Positions 1 through 7,110 of a stretch of DNA of 37,011 bases are shown here, one piece after another. The DNA comes from DATJLQ01 sp035509415 (GTDB taxonomy: Bacteria > Pseudomonadota > Alphaproteobacteria > JACZXZ01). The position numbers and the translations under genes were made by a program. The number at the start of each line of letters is the position of its first letter. Position 1 is the first letter of the stretch. The stretch is taken from NCBI GenBank assembly GCA_035509415.1, contig DATJLQ010000212.1:1-37011 (forward strand), read 5' to 3'. The notes beneath the pieces are model-generated. The model made no database searches. It saw only the letters and a list, made by a program, of their open reading frames with translations, and had not been told where the DNA came from.

Positions 1-77
1 CGCAGCCTTCGGATCGAAGGGCCGGCCGAAGGCCGCCGGGCTGCTCCTCAAGATGAGGGTTTGGATCGATGGAGGTT

Positions 78-125
78 CACCTCATCCTGAGGGCGCCCAT
101 AGGGCGCGTCTCGAAGGATGAGGTG
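78..125. repeat. Palindromic intergenic repeat (CTCATCCTGAG type)
   Basis: The outer arms CACCTCATCCT and AGGATGAGGTG are exact inverted complements, and the inner part GGGCGCCCATAGGGCGCGTCTCGA is also partly self-complementary. Intergenic elements with this CTCATCCTGAG...CTCGAAGGATGAGG pattern are abundant in Hyphomicrobiales genomes (recalled, not searched). The rest of 1-269 shows no gene. It holds a GC-rich stretch and the upstream region of the PEBP gene. Confidence 0.7.
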
Positions 126-269
126 AAATTGACCCACTACCAAGCCGCGAGCCGGCTTGCTTGCGCCCGGCCGTGCCGTCTAGACTGATGCGCGCAATTC
201 GCGTCCTGGCGGCGCGATTTCAACCGAAGAGAGCCGGCCACCAACGCCGGTCGCAATAGGGAGGACGAG

Positions 270-1037
270 ATGGCAAGGGTCGAGCGATCGAAGGTCGGAC
301 GGTTTGCGCGCGCAGCCCTCATGGCGGCGGCATGCGCGCTCGTTGCGACGGGTGCTTTGGCGACGCATTCCGGGGCGCAGGCCGCCGAGGGCAAGCTCCG
401 CGTGTGGGTCCACGGGCTCAGGAACGGCGGCATCGTGCCGCATCAATACGCCTTCTGCGTCGCGCGCAAGGAAGGCCACACCGGCCCCGGGCCCGACATC
501 AGCCCGGCCATCTCCTGGTCGAAAGGCCCGGCGGGCACCAAGTCCTACGCCATCATCCTGTTCGATTCCGACGTGCCCTCGATCCGCGAGAATATGAACA
601 AGGAAGGGGTCACGGTCGCGGCCTCAATCCCGCGCATGGACTTCTATCACTGGATCCTGGTCGACATCCCGGCCAACGTGCACGGGCTCAAGAAGGGCGA
701 GGATTCGGAGAAGCGCGTCGTGCACGGCAAGCCCCAGAACGGCGCCAAGGTCGGCCTACGCGGCCTCAACGATTATTCCAAGTTCACCAAGGGCAACCCG
801 AACCTCGCGGGCGACTATTACGGCTATGACGGGCCGTGCCCGCCCTGGAACGACGAGATTCCGCACCATTACCACTTCACCGTCTATGCGCTGAGCGTAC
901 CCACGCTCGGCCTGAGCGGCCCCTTTACCGGCCAGGAAGCGCTGGCGGCGATGGAGGGGAAGGTGCTGGCGAAGGGTGCCCTCGTCGGCCTCTACGCGCA
1001 GAACCCGGCGGTGATCGAGAAGCTGCGGCATAAATAG
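270..1037 (+). CDS. YbhB/YbcL-type PEBP (Raf kinase inhibitor-like) protein, exported
   Basis: The product has 255 residues. An N-terminal signal peptide (about residues 1-39, ending near SGAQAAEG) indicates export to the periplasm. The body carries the phosphatidylethanolamine-binding-protein fold landmarks: GPGPDISPAISW, the ILFDSDVPS segment, FYHWILVDIP, the YYGYDGPCPP ligand-pocket loop and HHYHFTVYAL. Bacterial members of this family bind small anionic ligands, but their physiological role is mostly unknown. The ATG is preceded by GGGAGGACGAG, a good ribosome binding site. The gene stands alone on the plus strand. Family assignment is firm, function open. Confidence 0.9.
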   Translation: MARVERSKVGRFARAALMAAACALVATGALATHSGAQAAEGKLRVWVHGLRNGGIVPHQYAFCVARKEGHTGPGPDISPAISWSKGPAGTKSYAIILFDSDVPSIRENMNKEGVTVAASIPRMDFYHWILVDIPANVHGLKKGEDSEKRVVHGKPQNGAKVGLRGLNDYSKFTKGNPNLAGDYYGYDGPCPPWNDEIPHHYHFTVYALSVPTLGLSGPFTGQEALAAMEGKVLAKGALVGLYAQNPAVIEKLRHK

Positions 1038-1099
1038 CCGCGCGCTGGACGGGGCCGTGGGGCGATCCAATCCCGAGCCGATCGTCGCCCGGCCCTGTC

Positions 1100-1165
1100 G
1101 CCGGACTTTGTCGTGGCCAGACTTTGTTGCTGGCCGGACTTTGCCGCTGGCCGACTTCGCCGCCG
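1100..1165. repeat. Intergenic minisatellite, four 16-17 bp units
   Basis: Four consecutive units starting GCC and centred on GACTTTG (GCCGGACTTTGTCGTG, GCCAGACTTTGTTGCTG, GCCGGACTTTGCCGCTG, GCCGACTTCGCCGCCG) fill the gap between the PEBP gene and the hydrolase gene. The units are diverged, and the last has lost bases. No open frame makes convincing use of them. Confidence 0.75.
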
Positions 1166-1260
1166 CCCGGCCTTGTGCCCATGAGGCTCGACCCTTTGGG
1201 CGCGCGCGCACGCCACGCGAACCATGCTAGGCTCCGCTGTCCGAGGGGGGCATCGAGCTC

Positions 1261-2388
1261 GTGACGCGCGCGTTCGTCCTTAAAAGCCGCATCGTTATCG
1301 CGCTCGTCGCGTGGGCGGCGCTCACACTCGCCTCCGCGCCGGCCGGCGCGACCGGCATTCGCACCGACCCCCTGACCATCCACGCCCGGATCGGCGGCTC
1401 GGTCTACGAGCTCGAGGCCATCGTGGTTCGGCCCGACGACGGGGCGTCCCATCCGCTCGCGCTCCTCGATCACGGCTCGCCGCGCGATGCGCGCGAGCGG
1501 CCGAAGCAAAATCCCTACGGCATGTGGCGCCAGGCGGCCGAGTTCGCGCGCCGCGGCTGGACCGCGGTGCCGTTCATGCGCCGCGGCTACGGAAAATCCG
1601 AGGGCGCATGGGCGGAAACCTACGGCGGCTGCGGCGGACCCGACTATGAAGCCGCCGGCCGCGCCGGGGCCGAGGACATCGCCGCCGCGGCCAAGTTCAT
1701 GGAAACCGAGCCCTATGTCGCCAAGGGGAAATGGATCAGCGTCGGCGTCTCGGCGGGCGCCTACGCGACGGTGGCACTGACGGCGGCCTCGCCGCCGGGC
1801 CTTGCCGCCGCTCTCGCCTTCGCGCCCGGCCGGGGATCGCAAGGACCGAATTCGGTCTGCGCCGAGGGCCGTCTCGTCGCCGCCTTCGGCCGATACGGCA
1901 AGACCGCGCGCACGCCGCTTTTGTGGGTCTCGGCGCCGAACGATCTCTTCTTCGGCCCGGCGCTCGTCGCGCGCGCCCTCGGGGCCTACCGGGCCGGCGG
2001 CGGCAAGGCCGATTTCGTCGCAGCACCCGCTTATGGGTCGGACGGACATTTTCTCTTCAGCCAGCCCGGCGGCATCCCGATCTGGACGCCGATCGTGGAC
2101 CGGTTCCTCGAGAGCCAGGGATTGCGGCTACGCGCGACGCCGATCGAGCTTCCGCGCCCGAACGTCGCCCCGCCCGCCGGCCTCAACGCGCGCGGGCGCG
2201 AAACTTTCGCGACCTACCTCGAGAGCGGGCCCAACAAGGCCTTCGCGATCGGCGCCGGATCGCGCTTCGGCTGGGCCACGGGACGCCGCAGCGTCGAGGA
2301 GGCGCGCGCGGCAGCCCTCGGCTTCTGCGCCGGCATCGCGTCCACGACCTGCACCGTGGTCAACATCAATAACCGGCCGAGCCGATAG
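1261..2388 (+). CDS. Exported alpha/beta hydrolase with C-terminal DUF4189-like tail
   Basis: The product has 375 residues and starts at GTG. Residues 1-30 form a signal peptide ending ASAPAGA. The hydrolase core (about 35-290) has the nucleophile elbow GVSAG with Ser164, a candidate acid Asp228 in APNDLF and a candidate His263 in DGHFLF, the order expected of the dienelactone-hydrolase/S9-like group. About residues 310-375 resemble a DUF4189-type segment (KAFAIG...GWATGRRSVEEARAAALGFC...C), with two cysteines that could pair outside the cytoplasm. The substrate cannot be deduced. It converges with the liv operon. Confidence 0.85.
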   Translation: MTRAFVLKSRIVIALVAWAALTLASAPAGATGIRTDPLTIHARIGGSVYELEAIVVRPDDGASHPLALLDHGSPRDARERPKQNPYGMWRQAAEFARRGWTAVPFMRRGYGKSEGAWAETYGGCGGPDYEAAGRAGAEDIAAAAKFMETEPYVAKGKWISVGVSAGAYATVALTAASPPGLAAALAFAPGRGSQGPNSVCAEGRLVAAFGRYGKTARTPLLWVSAPNDLFFGPALVARALGAYRAGGGKADFVAAPAYGSDGHFLFSQPGGIPIWTPIVDRFLESQGLRLRATPIELPRPNVAPPAGLNARGRETFATYLESGPNKAFAIGAGSRFGWATGRRSVEEARAAALGFCAGIASTTCTVVNINNRPSR

Positions 2389-2393
2389 GCGCC

Positions 2394-2411
2394 GGCCGCA
2401 AGCTCGCGGCC
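2394..2411. terminator. Possible bidirectional terminator hairpin
   Basis: GGCCGC-AAGCTC-GCGGCC is a perfect 6-bp stem with a 6-base loop, lying six bases after the hydrolase stop and upstream of the convergent livF end. No clear T-run follows, so termination is only inferred from position. The same stem occurs in the convergent gap at 22487-22504. Confidence 0.35.
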
Positions 2412-2479
2412 TTCGTTCGCCAGAAGCGAATTAAAACCGCGCACTCTTAATCGGGGTGCGGCCGGAGCGGAACGATGCC

Positions 2480-3271
2480 TCAACGCGCGAGCGTCTCCTT
2501 GAGTGCGGCCACCAGCCTATCATGGGGACGCGCGTCGGCCTCCGCGACCGCCTTGCCGACGCCGAGATAGCGCTCGGCCACCTCGCTCTTGCCGAGAAGC
2601 TCGCGTCCGGTGCCCGAGAGAGTGAGACGCCCGTTCTCGATCACGTGGGCGCGGTCGGAAATCGCGAGGCTCAGGCGCGCGTTCTGCTCGGAGAGAAGAA
2701 TCCCGAGCCCCTGGGCGCGTAGGCCCGCGATGAGGCGGAAAATCTCCGACACCAGCACCGGCGCCAAGCCCAGCGACGGCTCGTCGAGCATGAGGAATTT
2801 CGGCTTCGACATGAGCCCGCGCGCGATGGCGAGCATCTGCTGCTGCCCGCCCGAGAGATTGCCGACCGGGCTCGTGCGCCGCTCGAGCAGCACGGGAAAC
2901 AGCGCGCACACGTCCTTGACGCGCGCCTCGATCGCCGCCGCGTCGAGCTTGCCGAGCTGGCTATAGGCGCCCAAGCGCAAATTCTCGAGCACGCTCATCC
3001 CGGCGAAGATTTGCCGTCCCTCGGGCACGTGGGCGATGCCGCGCAGCACGCGCGCGCGCGGGCTTTCGCGCCCGATCGCCTTTCCTTCGAGCAGGATCTC
3101 TCCCCCATGGAGCGGCAACAGGCCCGAGATCGCCTTCACCAACGTCGATTTCCCCGCGCCATTGGCGCCGATGAGCGCCACGATCTCGCCCGGACGCACC
3201 TCGAGGTCGATCTCGTGCACGACCGCGTCGCGCCCATAGCCGGTCGAGAGTCCGCGGACCTCGAGGGTCAT
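2480..3271 (-). CDS. livF: Branched-chain amino acid-type ABC transporter ATP-binding protein LivF
   Basis: The product has 263 residues, typical of LivF. Walker A is GANGAGKS (35-42), the signature is LSGGQQQM, and the Walker B segment is FLMLDEPSLGLAP. It also shows the LivF-type ending with ENGRLTLSGTGRELL. It would hydrolyse ATP at the cytoplasmic face of the permease as partner of LivG. It is the last gene of the minus-strand operon, and its ATG overlaps the livG stop by an ATGA tetranucleotide, implying translational coupling. Transported substrate is not readable from this subunit. Confidence 0.95.
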   Translation of the reverse strand: MTLEVRGLSTGYGRDAVVHEIDLEVRPGEIVALIGANGAGKSTLVKAISGLLPLHGGEILLEGKAIGRESPRARVLRGIAHVPEGRQIFAGMSVLENLRLGAYSQLGKLDAAAIEARVKDVCALFPVLLERRTSPVGNLSGGQQQMLAIARGLMSKPKFLMLDEPSLGLAPVLVSEIFRLIAGLRAQGLGILLSEQNARLSLAISDRAHVIENGRLTLSGTGRELLGKSEVAERYLGVGKAVAEADARPHDRLVAALKETLAR

Positions 3272-4083
3272 GGCGCGCTCCCCGCGAGGTCGAGATCCTC
3301 CTGGCCCACATAGGCCTCGATCACGCGGCGATCCTGCTGGATCGCGCGCGGGCTGCCGCTGGTGACCACGCTCCCCGCGTCGAGCACGATCACCTGGTCG
3401 GCGACCCCCATGACCAAGGACATATTATGCTCGACCACCATGAGCGTGACGCCCGCGTCGCGGATCGCGCGCAACAACGCGGCGAGCTCAGCGGTCTCGG
3501 CATCGTTGAGGCCGGCGGCGGGCTCGTCGAGCAGGAGCACGCGAGGGCCCGCCATGAGCGCGCGCGCGACCTCGAGGAGCTTCTGGCCGCCCATGGGCAA
3601 GTCGGTCGCGGGCGCGTCGCGCCAGGCCGTGAGCCCCACGAGCTCGAGCAAGGCCTCGCCCTTGGCCGCGAGCGAGCGCTCCTCGCGCCGCGCGGACGGA
3701 AGCCACAGCATCTCCGCGATGGCACTCGCGCGCACGCGCAAATGAGCGCCCGCGAGCAGGTTCTCGAGCACCGTCATGCCCGGATAGATACGCGCCGACT
3801 GGAAGGTGCGGATGAGGCCGAGCCGCGCGATGCGTCCGAGAGGGAAGCCCAGGATCGGCTCGCCATAGAGGCGCACCGCGCCGTCGTCGGCCGGATAGAG
3901 GCCGGTCACGAGATTGAAGATCGTGGTCTTCCCGGCGCCGTTGGGGCCGATCACGGCGGTCAAGCTCCCGTCGGGCACGGCGAAGCTCACGCGATCGCAC
4001 GCACTCAAGCCGCCGAAGCGCTTCGAGAGGCCGACGAGCTCGAGGGCGGGGACGCTGTCTCGCGAATTCATGGCCGCGCTCAT
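3268..4083 (-). CDS. livG: Branched-chain amino acid-type ABC transporter ATP-binding protein LivG
   Basis: The product has 271 residues. I place the start at the ATG whose bases overlap the stop of the upstream permease gene (ATGA), giving an N-terminus of MSAAMNSRDS. Walker A is GPNGAGKT (46-53), the Walker B region is LLLDEPAAGLN, and the signature loop reads PMGGQ in place of LSGGQ, which is common in LivG. The insert after Walker A with LIRTFQSARIYPGMTVLENLL is characteristic of LivG rather than LivF. It is coupled by ATGA overlaps on both sides, so livHM, livG and livF are expected to be made in balanced amounts. Confidence 0.95.
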   Translation of the reverse strand: MSAAMNSRDSVPALELVGLSKRFGGLSACDRVSFAVPDGSLTAVIGPNGAGKTTIFNLVTGLYPADDGAVRLYGEPILGFPLGRIARLGLIRTFQSARIYPGMTVLENLLAGAHLRVRASAIAEMLWLPSARREERSLAAKGEALLELVGLTAWRDAPATDLPMGGQKLLEVARALMAGPRVLLLDEPAAGLNDAETAELAALLRAIRDAGVTLMVVEHNMSLVMGVADQVIVLDAGSVVTSGSPRAIQQDRRVIEAYVGQEDLDLAGSAP

Positions 4084-5987
4084 GACGCGGCCCCCTGCGA
4101 CGTCGAGCCCTGGATGGGTGGCCGACTTGCACCGAAACGCCGCGCGAGCCACGCGGCCGCGGCGCCGAACATGCCCTCGGGCAGCCACATGAAGCAGAGC
4201 ACGAGCAAGAGCCCCTCGCCGAACGTCTTGTAGACCGCGAGCGGCTGGAACAGCGTCGGGAGAAGCGTCAACAACGCCACGCCGAAGAGCGGCCCGATCA
4301 GCGTCCCCTCGCCGCCCGCGACCAGCATGGCGATCATCTCGAACGAGCGCGGCGTCGCCACCATCTCGGGCGAGAGGAAGTGGAACTGGAACGCGTAGAG
4401 CGAGCCAGCGAGCGACGCGAGCACCGCCGAGATCGCAAGCGCCGCGGTCTTGTGGCGCCGCACGTCGACGCCGAGGGCCGCCGCCGCGGTCTGGTCCGTA
4501 CGCACCGCCTTGAGCGCGCGGCCGAAGCTCGAGCGCATGGCACCCAAAAGGGCCAGGATCAGCACCACGATGATGCCGAGCACGAGGTAATACATCGAGA
4601 TCGGCGTCGCGAAGGCGTAGCCCGCGACCGAGAAGGACGGAATCCCCACCAGCCCCGAGGGCCCGCCCGTGGTCTCGGTGAGGCCGACGGTGAGCGAATC
4701 GACCAGGAGGCCGAAAGTGAGGGTCGCAAGGGCCAGGTAATGGCCGCGGAGCCGCGTGGTCACGAGCGAGAGCAGGAACGCGCATAGGAGCGAGAGCGCG
4801 ATCCCGGCGGCTACGCCGAGAAGCGGCGGGAGATCGTAATTCGTCGCCAGGATCGCGGCCGTATAGCCGCCGATCGCGAGGAAGCCCGATTGCCCGAGGC
4901 TCACCTGCCCCGCGAATCCCATGAGCACGTCGAGGCCGAGCACCCCGATGAACAGGATTCCGGTGATCACGAGCGAGTCCAAAAGGCTTCCGGGCGGCAG
5001 CAGCCAGGGAAGCACGATGAGGGCGGCCAAAAAGATCGCGCCGAAGATCGTCCCGCCGCGCCCGTCGATGCGCACGATGGCGCGGTAGACGCGTTGCTCG
5101 TCGCGCACGTCGCTGCGGCGCGCCGGGCCCCCGGCGAAGAGCCCGTTGGGGCGCCATAGCAGCACCACCAAGAGGAGCCCGAGCGCCAAGCCGTTCGCGA
5201 ACAAGGACGAGACGTAGCCCGCGGCGAGCTGCTCGGCGACGCCGAGCCCGAGCCCGCCCACGACCGAGCCCATGAAGGTGCCGAGGCCGCCGATCGCGAC
5301 CGAGATGAAGCCGAAATTGGTGAAATAGCGCCCGGTATCGAACTCGAGCGACGTGATCGGTCCGACCGCGATGCCGCCGATGCCGGCGATGGTCGCGGCG
5401 AGCACGAAGCTCACGAGCGTCATGCGCGCGACGTCGATGCCCATGAGGCGCGCTGCCACCCGGTTCTCGGCGCAGGCGCGGAGCGCCATGCCGAGGTCGG
5501 TGCGCTGGAGCAGCCACCAGAGCGCCGCGATCGCCAATGCCGCGATGCCCGCGATCCAGAACCCCTGGGTCGGCACCAGGACGCCCCAGATCGAGACCGG
5601 CGCCTCGCCCGAGAAGGGCGGCGTCGCGTAAGGCTGGCTGCCCCAGACGACGAGCAGCACGCCCTCGACGAGGGTCAGCATGCCCGCGGTCATCACCAGC
5701 ATCGAGCTCACCGGCAAGCGCGGCAACGCGGGCACGAAAATGGTGCGCCCGATCGCGAATCCGAACGCCGCCGTGCCGAGGGTGGCCGCGAGGGCAGCCG
5801 GGAGCGTCGGCCAGCCGAGCGCCACCTGGAACGAATACATGAGCAGCGCGCCCAGGATGCAGAACGCGCCCTGCGCGAGATTGATCACGCCCGTGACGCG
5901 GAACACGAGCGAGAATCCGAGGGCCAGGACCGCGAACACGCTTCCCTGAAGCAATCCGCCGATGACGATCTGGATCGCCTCGTTCAT
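4080..5987 (-). CDS. Fused LivH-LivM branched-chain-type ABC permease
   Basis: The product has 635 residues, about the sum of a LivH (~290) and a LivM (~320). Residues 1 to about 295 match LivH: an N-terminal QGSVFAVLALGFSLVFRVTGVINLAQG and the conserved LRACAENRVAARLMGIDV cytoplasmic loop. From about 305 the LivM half follows, with VLMGFAGQVSLGQSGFLAIGGYTAA and ALKAVRTDQTAAAALGVDVRRHK loops. The two are joined by a short charged linker near GPARRSDVRDEQ. Fused LivHM permeases are known in several alphaproteobacterial transporters. The gene starts 16 bases after the upstream decarboxylase-like gene and ends in an overlap with livG. Confidence 0.93.
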   Translation of the reverse strand: MNEAIQIVIGGLLQGSVFAVLALGFSLVFRVTGVINLAQGAFCILGALLMYSFQVALGWPTLPAALAATLGTAAFGFAIGRTIFVPALPRLPVSSMLVMTAGMLTLVEGVLLVVWGSQPYATPPFSGEAPVSIWGVLVPTQGFWIAGIAALAIAALWWLLQRTDLGMALRACAENRVAARLMGIDVARMTLVSFVLAATIAGIGGIAVGPITSLEFDTGRYFTNFGFISVAIGGLGTFMGSVVGGLGLGVAEQLAAGYVSSLFANGLALGLLLVVLLWRPNGLFAGGPARRSDVRDEQRVYRAIVRIDGRGGTIFGAIFLAALIVLPWLLPPGSLLDSLVITGILFIGVLGLDVLMGFAGQVSLGQSGFLAIGGYTAAILATNYDLPPLLGVAAGIALSLLCAFLLSLVTTRLRGHYLALATLTFGLLVDSLTVGLTETTGGPSGLVGIPSFSVAGYAFATPISMYYLVLGIIVVLILALLGAMRSSFGRALKAVRTDQTAAAALGVDVRRHKTAALAISAVLASLAGSLYAFQFHFLSPEMVATPRSFEMIAMLVAGGEGTLIGPLFGVALLTLLPTLFQPLAVYKTFGEGLLLVLCFMWLPEGMFGAAAAWLARRFGASRPPIQGSTSQGAAS

Positions 5988-6003
5988 CGCCTGCGCGTCT
6001 CGC

Positions 6004-6996
6004 CTAGATCTTGAAGCGCTCGAGGGTCGATTTCACGAACAGCTCGTCGACCGAAACCTCGCGCACCGCGGGCCCGTGCTCGAAGGCGTAACGCGCCATC
6101 GCCGCGAGCGTCTTGCGGTTGGGCTCGACGCCGTAGGACCAGAAGTCGCGCCCCATGAGCTCGACGGTCGCGTCGAGCTCGTCGACGAACCAGGGCAGCG
6201 CCACCGGGAGCGCCGCATAGAGGCGCATCTTCGCGAACGCCATCTCCTTCGCCTCGAGGAAGGCGTTGTAGAGGGAGTTCGCGAGCCAGGGATGGGCCTC
6301 GGCGAGCTCGCGCTTGATGCCGAGCATGTGCATGATCGGAAACATGCCGGTCTTCTTGTAGTAGTCGCGCTCGGCGCCGCGCGAATCCGCGAACAGGCGT
6401 CCGACATGGGGTGCCTTGCGCTCGAAGCAACGCGGCGGGCGGGGTGCGATCACCGCGTCGATCCTGCCCGCCTCGAGGAGCCGGTCGAGCGTCTCGTCCG
6501 CGTCGATGGGTGCGATGTCGATGCCGGGCGGAAGGCGCGTCACGGTCTTCTCGATGCGGCCCGCCTCGTGAAGCCCGCCGGTGCGCCATTTGAGATCCTG
6601 CGGCTTGATCCCGTACTCGTCGTCGAGGATGCCGCGCGCCCACAGAATCGCGGTCAGCTGGTACTCGGGCGTGCCGACGAGCTTCCCCTTCAAGTCCTTG
6701 GGCGACGCGATGCCGCGATCGGTGCGGATGTAGATCGAGGAATGGCGGAACATGCGCGACGGGAACACGGGGATCGCGACATAGGCCGCGTCCTCGCGCG
6801 CGACCGCCGAGATGTAGGAGCCGGCCGACATCTCGGTCACGTCGAACTCGCCATGGCGGAAGGCGCGGAAGAACAGCTCCTCGGGCTCGAGGGCGAGGAA
6901 GGTGACCTCGCAGCCCTCGACCGGGACGCGCCCGTCGCGAATCGCGCGCACGCGATCGTAATCGCCGCACGCGATGGTGATCGGCAGTTTCGCCAC
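6004..6996 (-). CDS. 4,5-dihydroxyphthalate decarboxylase-like / substrate-binding-fold protein
   Basis: The product has 330 residues when started at the GTG at 6996, which has GGAGG six bases upstream. An ATG 66 bases further upstream has no such site and would add a charged, non-family extension. The N-terminus KLPITIACGDYDRVRAIRDG and the stretch FDVTEMSAGSYISAV...IPVFPSRMFRHSSIYI are hallmarks of the Pht5-like family, which has the fold of periplasmic binding proteins. No signal peptide is visible, so it is probably cytoplasmic. As first gene of the liv-type operon it may act on, or sense, the imported (possibly aromatic acid) substrate. Catalytic versus binding role is unresolved. Confidence 0.85.
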   Translation of the reverse strand: MAKLPITIACGDYDRVRAIRDGRVPVEGCEVTFLALEPEELFFRAFRHGEFDVTEMSAGSYISAVAREDAAYVAIPVFPSRMFRHSSIYIRTDRGIASPKDLKGKLVGTPEYQLTAILWARGILDDEYGIKPQDLKWRTGGLHEAGRIEKTVTRLPPGIDIAPIDADETLDRLLEAGRIDAVIAPRPPRCFERKAPHVGRLFADSRGAERDYYKKTGMFPIMHMLGIKRELAEAHPWLANSLYNAFLEAKEMAFAKMRLYAALPVALPWFVDELDATVELMGRDFWSYGVEPNRKTLAAMARYAFEHGPAVREVSVDELFVKSTLERFKI

Positions 6997-7110
6997 CCGA
7001 GCCCTCCCGCCTTCGCGCTTATTGCCGCAATCGCCGGCCGTGCGCCCGGCCTTGGCCGTCAACCCATAACGGAGACGGCGCGCGGTTTCAAGGCGGGGAT
7101 GGCGCGACCT

